64,000 nucleotides of DNA from Casuarina equisetifolia (taxonomy: Eukaryota; Streptophyta; Magnoliopsida; Fagales; Casuarinaceae), in contig CM052355.1 of NCBI GenBank assembly GCA_028551475.1, forward strand, positions 2,914,001 to 2,978,000, given 5' to 3'. Shown here one piece after another: positions 35,741-47,172 of the stretch (position 1 is its first letter; each line of letters opens with the position of its first letter). The position numbers and the translations under genes are program-made. The notes below the pieces were generated by a model. It saw nothing but the letters and a program-made list of their open reading frames with translations. It searched no databases and was not told where the DNA came from.

Positions 35741-36304
35741 TGTCACGGACTAGCAAAGCTAGCCCGTCCACCTCAGCATAAACCAACCACATAAGGAGGG
35801 TAAGGGGGTTGTAGGATAAAGACCACTACCCTAGGCATCCGTGACCACTGCAATTTCATCATTGCAAGACCAGGGAGTGCGACGTTGGAAGAAAGAGGCC
35901 AGAAACGTGTGCTGATCTTTTGTATCGGGAAAGGAGTAGCATCAGACTTCCCATCACCATTAACAAGCATGGTGATCCTTTGCAAACTTGCGTGTGCGAT
36001 GAATCTTCACTTCAGTATGGGGATGAACCAGGTGCATGCTTGTAAACTGACCCCGCTCAAAGAACACGCTATGACGTGTTGCGGGAGTAGAATAAATAGG
36101 AACTGAGCTGTAATGAAAAGGGGCATCGAAAACTTGTAATCCTTTTGGATCTTCCTGTTAATTCAAGTTCCCTTTTTGCCTTCGGGTCATCCTCTGTGTT
36201 AATCATAGGGGGTAAGGGAAAGAGTAAGCGTTTTAACGCACTCTGGGTAGAAAATCAGCCTCTCCATAGGCCGGTTACTCGATCTATCTCCCAAGGACAT
36301 GACA
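35741..36304 (+). repeat. 5' LTR of chromovirus A
   Basis: 564 bp, TG...CA. I count roughly 25 differences from the 3' LTR by eye (about 4-5%), mostly transitions, several at CG or CNG sites as expected from methylated DNA. Confidence 0.94.
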
Positions 36305-36330
36305 AATTGGCATCAGAGCCAAGGCTGGCG

Positions 36331-39300
36331 ATGGTTGAATCTCGGATAGTGCAACCAAATGACGACCTGGATAAGCGGTTCCAAGAGATGTTGAATGTAA
36401 TGAAGGGCATGTGCTCTGACTTACAGAAAGAAATGGACGACCTCAAAAAGGCACCTAAAGGGAAGGGTTCTCGTGCTAATTCAGAAGGTTCCACAGGCCC
36501 CTTTTTAGAGGACCACCTTGATGCAGAAGGGGGGAGCACTAGCGCAACTCCTCCGGGCAAGACGACCCAAATCAAACCTCGAGTCCTTAAGTTGGACTTT
36601 TCAAAGTTCAACGGCACGGAAGACCCAAAACGTGGTTAGGTCGCGTGAATCGATTCTTTCGCTACAACGAAACTCTAGAAGCAGAAAAGCTAGACAATGT
36701 GGCGTGGCATTTGGAGGGAGAAGCCCAGTTGTGGTTCGATCTTCTCCAAACCAAGCATGAGGAAGGAGTTTCATAGGAACAATTTCTCAAGGAACTCTTT
36801 GAGCGATATGGTCCTAGCCGGTTCGTGAACTACTATGGAGAACTAACCAAGCTCAAGCAACATGCCACCGTAGATGAGTACCAAACTCAGTATACGCGTC
36901 TCCTACTACGTACCGGGGCACTGACTGAAGAACAACAAATTGCGAGTTTTATTAGTGGCCTCAAAGACCACTTACGAGTTGATGTTACAGCCTGTGGCCC
37001 TACAACACTTTCATCAGCCATGAACTTGGCTCAGTTATATGAAATGAAAACGATCGCTTACAAGGGCGGGTCTTGGAGTCAGTCCAAGAGAACCAACGTT
37101 GCTGCCTCAGGAGCTGGACGACCATCGCTTCCGGTTAAAAAGCTAACTCCAACGGAGCTAGCTGAGAGGCGTGCAAAAGGCCTTTGCTTTAATTGCGATG
37201 AGAAGTTTGAGCCGGGCCACCGCTGCAAGCACTTATTTTTCTTGGAAGCTCCAGAACCTATAGAGGAACCAAAAGCCGTAGCAGTCGAGTATGCCCTTGA
37301 ATGGAAGAGTCCAGTCGAAGGCGATGAGGAGCAACCCAAAATATCAATGCATGCTATTTGTGGGTCTAGTACACCACAAACAATGCGTGTCACCAGCCAA
37401 ATAGCCAAACTAAACTCTAAGGTGGTGGTCTTGATCGACAGTGAAAGTTCCCATAACTTCCTTAACTAACGATTGGTAGCTCGACTCAGACTAAAGCCCA
37501 GCATGGAAGGGAGGTTTGAAGTGTTAGTGGCGAATGGAGATAAAGTCCCAAGTGAAGGGTGCTGCAAGAATGTCAAGATTCATCTTCAGGGGGTCCCAAT
37601 GCAGGTAGATTTCTTCCTGCTAACCCTCCACGGGGTTAACGCAGTACTGGGAGTATCTTGGTTACGGACTCTTGGTCCTGTCATGTGGGACTTTGAAAAG
37701 CTTTTTATGAGCTTTAAAGTGGGAGGACGTCAAATGGAGCTACAAGGGATGAAGGAACTTGGTAACAAAATTATTTCGGCAGCCAAATTTCAGAAGGAAC
37801 TCGGTCACGCCCAAGATGGGATGCTGTTACAGATCCAGCTCCTCTCAGCTACGTGGGAACCTGAAGCCGAGGAGCTTCCTAGCCAACAAGCTGCGGAGCT
37901 GCAGGAATTGCTACTTAGACATGAAAGTATCTTCCACCTTCCTCCCAGACTTCCTCCTCAGCGAGAGCATGATCACGCCATTCCCTTGGTAGGAAATGCT
38001 CAACCAGTGGCAGTGAGGCCGTATTGGTACCCGCACTACCAAAAAGAAGAAATAGAGAGGATAGTTGCTGAATTGTTGAATGGGGGTGTGATCCGACCGA
38101 GCAAGAGCCCATTCTCTTCCCCAGTCTTGCTGGTGCGTAAGGTCGATGGTTCTTGGCTCCTCTTTGTGGACTATCGCGTTCTCAACCGCCTTACCATCAA
38201 GGACAAATTTTCCTTGCCAACTATGGAGGAACTCTTTAACGAATTGCATGGTGCTTGCTACTTCTCTAAGTTGGATCTTCAATCTGGGTACCATCAAATC
38301 TGAATGAAGGAGGAGGACATCCCTAAAACAGCGTTTAGAACGCACCACGGCCACTTCGAGTATTTAGTTATGCCCTTTGGGCTATCTAATGCCCCTTCAT
38401 CGTTCCAATCCTTGATGAACTCAGTATTCCGACAGCAGCTTAGAAGGTATATCCTTGTGTTTTTCGATGATATCTTGGTTTTTAGCCGTTCTTGGATAGA
38501 TCATATGCATCATTTGGAGCAAACTTTTGGCATCCTACAACAAAACCAACTCTTTGCCAAGCGAAGTAAGTGTCAGTTTGCTAGAAGCCACATCAACTTT
38601 TTGGGGCATGTCGTAGGAACTGAAGGCCTCTCGATGGATGATGAAAAAATCCAAACCATGCTGTCCTAGCCGAGACCTCCAACAATCAAGGCACTAAGGG
38701 GCTTCCTAGGCCTCACGGGCTATTACCGGAAGTTTATCCAACATTACGGTAAGATTGCTGCCCCTTTGACTAACATGTTAAAGAAAGGAAACTTCAGATG
38801 GAGTAGGGAGGCAGAAGCGGCGTTCGAAACACTGAAGAAGGCTATGACCGAGGCACCGGTGTTAGCCTTGCCAGATTTCCATAAGGAATTTGAAGTCGAG
38901 TGTGATGCCTCCAGGAATGGGATTGGTGCAGTCTTAGCACAAGAAGGTCGGCCCCTAGCTTTCTTTAGCCGTGTTTTGCATGGGAGGAATTTGCTGCTCT
39001 CAACGTACGAGAAGGAGCTTATGGCTCTTATCTTGGCAGTCCAACGGTGGAGGCCCTACTTGCTTGGCAGACTCTTCATTGTCAAGACCGATCAAAGAAG
39101 CCTAAAATACCTTTGGGATCAACGTATTACTACTCCAGCACAACAACGGTGGCTCATCAAATTGATGGGTTATGACTTCCGAGTGGAGTATCGAGCAGGC
39201 CGCGAGAATCGAGCAGCAGATGCTCTATCGCAGAGAACAGAAGTAGGAACAGAAGTGGTAGAACGTCCTGGTCGGCTAGCTGCGATTAGCAAGCCAATTC

Positions 39301-40776
39301 CTGACTGGATTGTGGCCATCAAGGAAGAAGTCTGAAAGGATCCCAACCTCTATGCCTTGGCCGAAAGAATCCAGCGAGATGAAGCAGTCGGGCCTTGGTC
39401 CTTCAAGGATGGGATGATTTTTTTTAAAGACAATATTTCTTTGGAAAAACTCGGACCTACGCCCAATAATTTTACAAGAGTTTCATGAGACTGGGCATGA
39501 AGGACTGCATAAGACCCTACAACGGGTCAAGGCTGTTTTCCATTGGAAGGGTATTAAACGAGACGCGATTGAAGTAATCCGGAGTTGTGACAATTGCCAG
39601 CGAAACAAAAGTCCAAACACAGCTCCAGCCGGGTTGCTTGATCCCCTACCTATTCCGGTGTAAATCTGGGAGGACCTCTCGATGGACTTCATCAACGGCT
39701 TCCCCCCCTCTCAAGGGCGTACCACCATACTGGTAGTTGTTGACCGATTAAGTAAATATGCCCACTTCATTCCCCTCTCACACCCTTACACGGCCGTAGA
39801 TGTTGCCAAGCTTTTCTTTGATCACGTTTTGAAACTCTACGGGATGCCTAAAAGCATTGTTTGTGACCGTGATGTTACCTTCACGGGAACATTTTGGAGG
39901 GAGCTTTTTCGGCTCCAGGGTACTTCCTTCAACTTCTCGATCGCTTACCATCCCCAAGCCGACGGCCAAACGAAGTCGGTTAATCGGGTGTTAGAAACTT
40001 ATCTTTGGGGGTTCTCTAGTGACCGGCCGAAATCATGGATGAGCTGGCTGTCTTGGGCGCAATGGTGCTACAACACCTCCTGGCACTCATCCGCACGTTG
40101 CACCCCTTATGAACTGGTCTATGGCAAGCCACCACCCCACCTTCTCACCTATGTTCCAGGAACCTCCAAAGTGGCCGCCGTAGATGACAGTCTCTCCCAA
40201 CGTGAAGAACTTCTCTGAAACCTCCGAACCCACTTATTGTTGGCTCAAGAACGCATGAAGCGCTTCTATGACGCCAAGAGATGGGAGGTGGAGTTTGCAA
40301 TTGGCAACAAAGTTTACTTGAAGCTTTGGCCCTTTCGTCATGTGTCCCTTGCAGTCGGTCGCCATCCTAAGTTGTCAGCTCGGTTCTATGGCCTATTTGA
40401 GATAGAGGCCAGAATCAGACAAGTGGCGTATCAGTTAAAGCTCCCAGCTGGTGCTCGCATGCATCCTGTTTTCCACGTGTCCCAACTCAAGTGTGCAATC
40501 GGGCCCTTCGTTGCAGTCCTTCCTACTCTTCCCACTGCCAGTGAGGAAGACGAGGGACTTCACCCCGCACCACAGGCAATCTTGGAAAAACGGCTGAAAA
40601 AACAGAAACTCCAGATTCTGATCCATTGGCAAGGATTATCGCCCAGTGCAGCCACTTGGGAAGATGCCGAGGTGATGTATCAGTGCTATCCAGAAGCTAA
40701 CCTTGAGGACAAGGTTCTCGCAATGGGGGATGGAATGTCACGGACTAGCAAGGCTAGCCCGTCCACCTCAGCATAA
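36331..40776 (+). pseudogene. gag-pol polyprotein of chromovirus A (degenerate)
   Basis: Domains in order: gag from the ATG at 36331; zinc knuckle-like C-F-N-C...G-H-R-C near 37188; protease remnant near 37430, where the catalytic DSG is DSE; reverse transcriptase about 38020-38660 with intact LDLQSGYHQI and FFDD; RNase H about 38860-39240 (ECDAS, STYEKELMAL, ADALSQ); integrase about 39600-40200 with the final catalytic Glu replaced by Lys (GQTKSVNR); chromodomain about 40600-40710 (HWQGLSPSAATWED). Breaks: a frameshift near 36630 and stops near 36774, 37467, 38301, 38667, 39333, 39661 and 40216. The C-terminus runs about 40 bp into the 3' LTR. Confidence 0.93.
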
Positions 40777-41297
40777 ACCAGCCACGTAAGGAGGGTAGGG
40801 GGGTTGTAGGATAAAGACCACTACCCAGGCATCCGTGACCACTGCAATTTCATCATTGCAAGACCAGAGAGTGCGACGTTGGAAGAAAAAGGCCAAAAAC
40901 GTGAGCTGATCTTTTGTATCGGGAAAGGAATAGCATCAGACTTCCCATCACCATTAACAAGCATGGTGATCCTTTGCAAACTTGCGCGTGCGATGAATCT
41001 TCACTTCAGTATGGGGATGAACCAGGCGCATGCTTGTAAACTGAACCCGTTCAAAGAACACGTTATGACGTGTTGCGGGAGTAGAATAAATAGGAACTGA
41101 GCTATAATGAAAAGGGCATCGAAAACTTGTAATCCTTTTGGATCTTCTTGTTAATTCAAGTTCCCTTTTTGCCTTTGGGTCATCCTTTGTGTTAATCATA
41201 GAGGGTAAGGGAAAGAGTAAGCATTTTAACGCACTCTGGGTAGAAAATCAGCCTCTCCATAGGCCGGTTACTCGATCTATCTCCCAGGAACGTGACA
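40736..41297 (+). repeat. 3' LTR of chromovirus A
   Basis: 562 bp from TGTCACGGACTAG to AACGTGACA, followed by the target copy CTCAT and then the resumed gag of element B. Confidence 0.94.
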
Positions 41298-41302
41298 CTC
41301 AT

Positions 41303-44300
41303 TTATGGTGCAGACTCCTTAAGAACCAACACCTCACCTAAGAGTTATCTTAGGATAAGCTAACCCGAGCTCTCCATGAGAAGTATGGGCCATCAAGATA
41401 CCACAACTTCTATGGCAACTTGACAAAGCTCATGCAGAGGCTCAGTTGATGAGTACCACTCAGAGTATACCCGCTTACTGATGAGGGCAAGTCCCCTTAA
41501 TGCTAACCAACAAGTGGTATCAGTGGCTTGAAGGAGCACATATGGATTGAAGTCCAAGCGAAGAAGCCTACGTCATTCCCAGATGCCCTGAGGTTGGCCA
41601 AGCTGTATGAAACCAAGAGCAATAACAGGGGGAGCGCAATAGCTCCAGCAAAGAAAACATGGGACAAGCCTCCGACACCAGCCAAGAAAACTATCCTAAT
41701 CAAAAAGTTGTCACCAGCTAAGCTGATGGAGTGACATTCCAAAGGGCTATGCTTCAACTGTGATGAAAAATACACGCAGGGCCATCGCTGCAAAGGCTTG
41801 TTCTTCTTACAAATGCCAGGCGTGGAAGAAAGAGCAATAGAGGAAAAGGAAGAAGAAGAGGAAGAGGTCCCACGAATTACTCTAAATGCCATATGTAGGG
41901 CAGATGATCCACAAACCATGAGTGTAGTGGGAAAATTAACTAACCACAGAGATAAGGTCAGTATCCTCATTGATTCTAGAAGTTCACATAACTTCATTAA
42001 GTATAGCTTTGCTCGGAAGATTGGGCTAAGGCCAACAAAAAAAATGAGCTTTGCAGTAATGGTAGCTAGTGGGGATGAGATCAGGAGTGTAGGTCTTTGT
42101 AAAGCTATAAGGGTGATGATCCAAGGGGTTGAGCATTGTATTGATTTTTACTTATTACCATTACGAGGGTTAGAGGCAGTCCTAGGGATTCAGTGGCTTC
42201 GCACCTTAGGGAACATTGTATGGAACTTTGATAACCTTCGCATGACTTATGAGTTGCGAGGAAGAAGGTTTGAAATAAAAGGTGAGAATGCACCAGAAGA
42301 CGTGGTGTTAGGGAAAAAAGAAATGAGAAGGGAACTAGCAAAACAAGGTCAAGCGGTACTGGTTTGTGTGCAATTGGCTGTAGAAAAAGATGGGCAAAGT
42401 CTAGCTCACCCTTGTTTAAACAATGTGGTGAAGGCCAAAGAAGGGGACATGCTAGGGCAGCTTAATCAATCATTTCAGGATGTTTTTACAGGACCAAGAG
42501 GTCTACCACCAAGGAGAAACACTGAGCATATCATCCCATTAGTTCTAGGAGCGGAAGCTGTTTCAACTCGTTCTTATTGATACCCTTTCTTCCAAAAAGA
42601 AGAAATCGAAAAGATCGTTCAAGAGCTACTGAAAAACAGAATCATCAGGCTAAGCTCCAATTCGTTTGCCTCCCCTGTGGTCTTGGTCAAGAAATCCAAT
42701 GGTTCTTGGCGTCTCTGTGTTGACTACAAAGAGTTAAACAAGCTCACTGTGAAGGACCACTTCCCTATTCCAACAATTGATGAGCTGCTGGACTAGCTTA
42801 AAGGGGCTAGATTCTTCTCCAAGCTAGACCTTAGTAGTGGCTATCACCAAATCAGAGTGAAAGAAGAGGACGTCCACAAGATAACTTTTAAATCTCCAGA
42901 GGGACATTACGAATTTCTCGTAATGCCTTTTGGGCTTACCAATGCCCCAACTACCTTCAAGACTCATGAACTCTATATTCGGTGAGCACCTTCGTAAGTT
43001 TATCTTAGTTTTCTTTGTCAAGATTCTTATCTTCAGTAAAGAATGGTTAGAGCATCTTGAACATGTTGAAATAACTCTCAAACTGTTAAGGGAACACCGC
43101 TTGTTGGCTAAAAGGGAGAAATGTGTGTTTGGAGAAGGGCAAGTGCACTTCATGGGTCATGTAATCAACGACCAAGGAATAGCTGTGGAGCAGAATAAGG
43201 TGGAAAGCATAGTTGGCTGGCCAAGGCCGGGGACAGTTAAGGCGTTAAGGGGTTTCTTGGGCTTAGCTAGGTATTACAAACGCTTTGTTAAGAATTTCAA
43301 TAAGATAGCTAAACCGTTAACCGAGCTCTTAAGAAAGGGAAAGTTTATCTGGAGTAAAGAGGCAGAGCTAGCCTTCGAGGAGCTGAAAAAATCATTAGTG
43401 AAGGCACCTATTTTAACTCCTCCATATTTCTCTCAACAATTCATAATGGAGTGTGATGCCTCGGGTGCAAGAGTGGGGGCTGTGCTATCCCAAAACAAGA
43501 AACCTGTGGCCTTCTTCAGTCGGGCATTGCATGGGAAGAATTTATCATTGTCCACTTATGAACATGAATTGATGGCGTTGGTGTTATCGGTCCAAGCTTG
43601 GAGACACTACCTCCTGGGTAGGAGCTTCGTGGTTAAAACAAACCAGTAAAGCTTGCGCCACCTTTGGAATCAGAAGCTATCTACACCGGCCCAGCAACGC
43701 TGGCTAATTAAGTTGTTAGGCTTTATTTCCAAAATAGAGTACCAACCTGGAGCTTCGAATCAGGTGGTTGACGCATTATCCTAACAGCATGAGATGCTAG
43801 AAGAGCAGTCTGAGAAGAAAGGGAAGGAGGTCCTAGCAATCTCAAATCCTGTTCCTAAGTGGATGGAAGTTATCAAGGAAGAAACCAATTTAGTTCTAGA
43901 AGCAAGAGAAGTGGTGAATAAAATTTTAGCAGGAGAGATGGGAACTCTTTGGAAATTCTCAAAAGGGGTCATTTACTTTAAGGGCTGAATTTTCTTGTGG
44001 GAGAAGTCACCTTTCATACTGGAAATGGTTAGGGAATTCCACGAGGGGTGCTATGAAGGGTTCCACAAAACTCTATAGCGAGTTAAAAAAGTTTTTTTTT
44101 GGAAGCATTTGAGGCAAGATGTGTTGGATTTTGTAAGAAGCTGTTTGGTTTGTCAAAGGCAGAAGTGGCAAAATAGTTTTCCAGTAGGCTTACTGGAGCC
44201 GTTGCCTATACTTGAAAACATTCGGGAAGAGGTTTCCTTGGATTTCGTAGATGGATTGACAATGTCTCAAGGCAAGAATTCTATATTGGTGGTAGTCAAT

Positions 44301-45329
44301 CGATTATCTAAGTTTGCTCACTTCTTGCCACTCACCCATCCTTATTCGACTGAGTCGGTTGCAAAATTATTTCATGAGCAGGTTTCCCGCTTGTTTAGAT
44401 TACCGAAGGCCATTACATGTGACGGGGGTTTGATTTTTACTAGTCGATTTTGGACTGAGATTTTTCGACTTCAGGTAATGAAATTCCGGTTTTCATTTGC
44501 ATACCATCCGCAGACAGACAGTCAAATTGAAGTCATAAACATAATACTCGAGATATATCTGCGATGTTTCTCAACTGAGCAACCCAAGGAATGGGCAAAA
44601 TGGGTTGCATGGGCAGAGTATTGTCAAAATACCAGTGTCAACAGCTCGACTCACAAAACACCTTATGAGGTGGTATTTGGTCGAGAGCCACCTTTATTGC
44701 TTAGTTATGTCTCGGGGAGGGCGACAGAACCAAAAGTGGATAAGGTGCTGAAGTCCCGTGATCAAATCCTTAGTAAGCTTAAACACTGGTTACAGAAGGC
44801 TTAGAATCGAATGAAGGTCTTTGCTAATAGGAAAGGAACAGAGTCAATTCTGTCGGTGGGGGATTGGGTATTCTTACGACTGTAGCCGTATAAGCAAACA
44901 TCTGTGGCTAATCGGAAGAGTGCAAAAATGTTAACATGCTTCTATGGTCCTTACGAGGTTATCGAGCAAGTAGGTCCAATTGCTTACCGATTGCAACTAC
45001 TGGAGGAATCTCAACTGCACCCAGTGTTTCACATTTCCCAACTTAAAAAGATGGTGAGTCCTAATGCTCGAATTGAAAGGGAACTTCCGTTGTTCTTAGA
45101 AGATGAAAGGTTGGTCTTAGTTGAACTTGAGGTAGTGCTGCGTAGGAGCCAACGTGGGCGCAAAAGGAAGATCTTGGTTATGTGGAAGGGCTTGGATGAA
45201 GACGATGCCACGTGGGAGGTGGAGAGGAAGATGGCCAGGCGGATCCCTACCTTTGACATTGAGGGCAAGGTCCTGCAAAAGGAGGAAGCATTGTTATGTC
45301 CTTCTTTATCCATGCGTGATGGGGACTGA
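41303..45329 (+). pseudogene. gag (rest) and pol of chromovirus B (degenerate)
   Basis: Resumes the interrupted gag (ALHEKYGPSRY...FYGNLTKLMQ), then a zinc knuckle near 41755-41790. The protease remnant near 41970 has DSR in place of DSG. Reverse transcriptase spans about 42590-43160, and its catalytic FFDD reads FFVK at about 43013. RNase H spans about 43440-43790 (ECDASG, STYEHELMAL). The integrase at about 44110-44800 still shows candidate D, D and E residues. The chromodomain is near 45160-45270 (MWKGLDEDDATWE). Stops lie near 41732, 42578, 42796, 43647, 43784, 43986 and 44802, with a frameshift near 42950. Not translatable as a unit. Confidence 0.92.
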
Positions 45330-45734
45330 CAATTAGTAGGTGGAGGCTAGTAGGGGTCAGGAAGGGGGTAGCTTAGAAGCAACAGTTGTATTTATTGTGA
45401 TAAGGGGGTTAGAGATGCGGGACAGATCCGCACCCATGCTGTTATCTTTTTACCTTTTTGTGGGATTTACTTCTGTAAGCCAACTTGCCAGGACATGGTC
45501 CGAGAGCGGGGGTATAAAGAGTAGTTAGGGTAAGAGGATGGGTAGACTTTTGAACCCTTAAAGCTCAGTGTAACCGGGAGGTCTCTCCCTTTGTAACCTT
45601 TTCTTGCAATCTACTTGTTTCCTTAAATTCTCTGTCTCACAATATTGGTCGCAAGGTTAGATATCAGCCTTGGTTCTTTGAAGATTTCGTCCAACCTAAG
45701 CCAAATAAACGGTCCTTTGTAAAAGCACGTAACA
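45292..45734 (+). repeat. 3' LTR of chromovirus B
   Basis: 443 bp, identical in length to the 5' LTR, ending GTAACA and followed by the target copy GAAAG. Confidence 0.93.
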
Positions 45735-45739
45735 GAAAG

Positions 45740-46728
45740 AAATGGGCATTGACAACGAGAAAAAAATGATCCTAATGGTCATAACTAGGGTTTGGCAAAC
45801 CTTGACAACTACTCTTCATTACCATTCGGCAGGGCTGCCTCGCTCCTCAAGGAGCTTTTCATATGCACTATTTCTCGGTGCCAAGGCGGTGGCTTTTTCC
45901 TTCAAACCACTATTTCCAAGCTTGACTTTTAGCTCATACACTTTGAATGTATCACATGTATTTGCCATTCACGATACTGACATCATGAATTTCATTGATC
46001 ATATGTTCAATTAAACCCATCATTTTTTCGACCTTTAAGGAGTGTTGTCTGTATTATATGTAAAAGAACCTTTGATATTTTTGAAGTGACGGGGGGAGAA
46101 CTAGTTGCCTCTTTGATTGCAACGGACTCCAAATTTCTCAGATGACATATAGAAGCGAACGTGTCGGGTCCTTTATGATTACCAATTCACGTTAAATATA
46201 GTTTTATCTCTTCATAATACATCTTAATGTCTATTCATGCTCTCGTAGACGAAGAAGATGATACCGCATTAATCACGTAAAACATTAGAAGTGAGCAATT
46301 AATTTATGGTTAATAATAAACCTATAACTTACTCATGGGTTGCTTTTAACTATTCTTTTTTCTTTCGTCAATAAAATTAAAGCCGAATCTAAGCATGAAT
46401 AAACCCATTCAAAAGATATTGGGCTATCTAAGACTGAGTTATCTAATTTAACTTTTTTCCTTTCTTGGAAATTTGATAATATCCCGAATCAATCTTTATG
46501 TGAAAAAAAAGAATAATAAAAATAAGTTTAATATCATGGTGGTTCGAGCAATGCGTGCAGTTTCTAACATGGAAAACATCGTAAAAATTTAGGATTGAAT
46601 AATTCAACAGCGCAATGCCTCGGTGTTGCCTGTTATGCCAAATTAACAGTCTACTGGCATCTCTCAACGGCGTGGGAGATCCAAGGCCCCAGCGCACGAT
46701 AAAACAAATGGACGGCCACATTTATCCC
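45740..46728. other. spacer between retrotransposon nest and REC1
   Basis: No gene recognised. A 90-codon plus-strand frame at 45742-46014 has no known motif. 46,020-46,600 is AT-rich. Confidence 0.5.
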
Positions 46729-46730
46729 GA

Positions 46731-46804
46731 CACGTGTCATATACTTATTGGTCCATCTCTCATTCCGGCTTCAGTGCATGGGCATATCTACCGCTCTTAT
46801 AAGG
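46731..46804 (+). promoter_or_regulatory. predicted REC1 core promoter (G-box, inverted CCAAT, TATA)
   Basis: CACGTG (G-box) at 46731-46736, ATTGG (CCAAT on the other strand) at about 46746-46750, and TTATAAGG at about 46797-46804 lie in the usual order upstream of the GA repeat and the ATG at 47173. G-boxes bind bHLH/bZIP factors such as light-response regulators. The motifs are visible; their use is inferred. Confidence 0.6.
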
Positions 46805-46827
46805 CTCGTCACATGTGTCTCAGGTAG

Positions 46828-46839
46828 TGAGAGAGATAG

Positions 46840-46891
<52 letters not shown>
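46828..46891 (+). repeat. (GA)n microsatellite in the REC1 leader
   Basis: About 64 bases of GAGA with a few interruptions, just downstream of the TATA-like box, so probably at the 5' end of the transcript. GAGA repeats can bind BBR/BPC proteins in plants. Confidence 0.88.
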
Positions 46892-46895
<4 letters not shown>

Positions 46896-47172
46896 TTAGC
46901 AGGAAGGAGAGGCCTGGATTGCTCGCAAATCCAAAAAGGGTTGAATCAAAACCCCTTATCCTATCTTCTACAAACCTTTTCCAAGATTTTCCTTAAAACT
47001 CACTCTCACTCTTTGAACTCTGCAAACACTTTTCTCTCTTTTCCCCTTATTCTTCCTCCGAACGCCATAGCACCGCTGCAATCTTACGGAACCCGTCGCT
47101 GGTTTCTGGAATGGTTTTCTGAAACTGTGTCCGAATACATCTCTTCCTTCCCGAAGTAGGTGGCCAAGGAAA

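Larger units (their letters stand above)
35736..41302 (+). mobile_element. chromovirus A: Ty3/gypsy LTR retrotransposon inserted in B
   Basis: The element proper is 35741-41297 (5,557 bp). The direct repeat CTCAT flanks it at 35736-35740 and 41298-41302, inside the gag of element B. LTRs begin TGTCACGG and end GTGACA or ATGACA. A primer-binding-like TTGGCATCAGAGCC (36307-36320) resembles tRNA-Met sites, and a purine-rich GGGGGATGGAA precedes the 3' LTR. It has the same domain order as B, with a C-terminal chromodomain, but is a different family. It is younger than B because it sits inside it and its LTRs differ less. A frameshift and several stops make it non-autonomous. Confidence 0.96.
34895..45739 (+). 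mobile_element. chromovirus B: Ty3/gypsy LTR retrotransposon, split by element A
   Basis: Its LTRs are 34900-35342 and 45292-45734, 443 bp each, starting TGTTATG and ending GTAACA. The direct repeat GAAAG flanks it at 34895-34899 and 45735-45739. A primer-binding-like AGGTATCAAAGTC follows the 5' LTR, and purine-rich AAAAGGAGGAAGCA precedes the 3' LTR. Without element A (5,557 bp plus 5 bp target copy) it is about 5.27 kb. Domain order gag, protease, RT, RNase H, integrase, chromodomain defines a Ty3/gypsy chromovirus. The small size suggests the Reina-type group, which is inference. It has many stops and frameshifts and is inactive. Confidence 0.95.

Noticed and set aside
45742..46014. 90-codon frame downstream of element B
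   Set aside because: Starts in retrotransposon flank and has no known motif.
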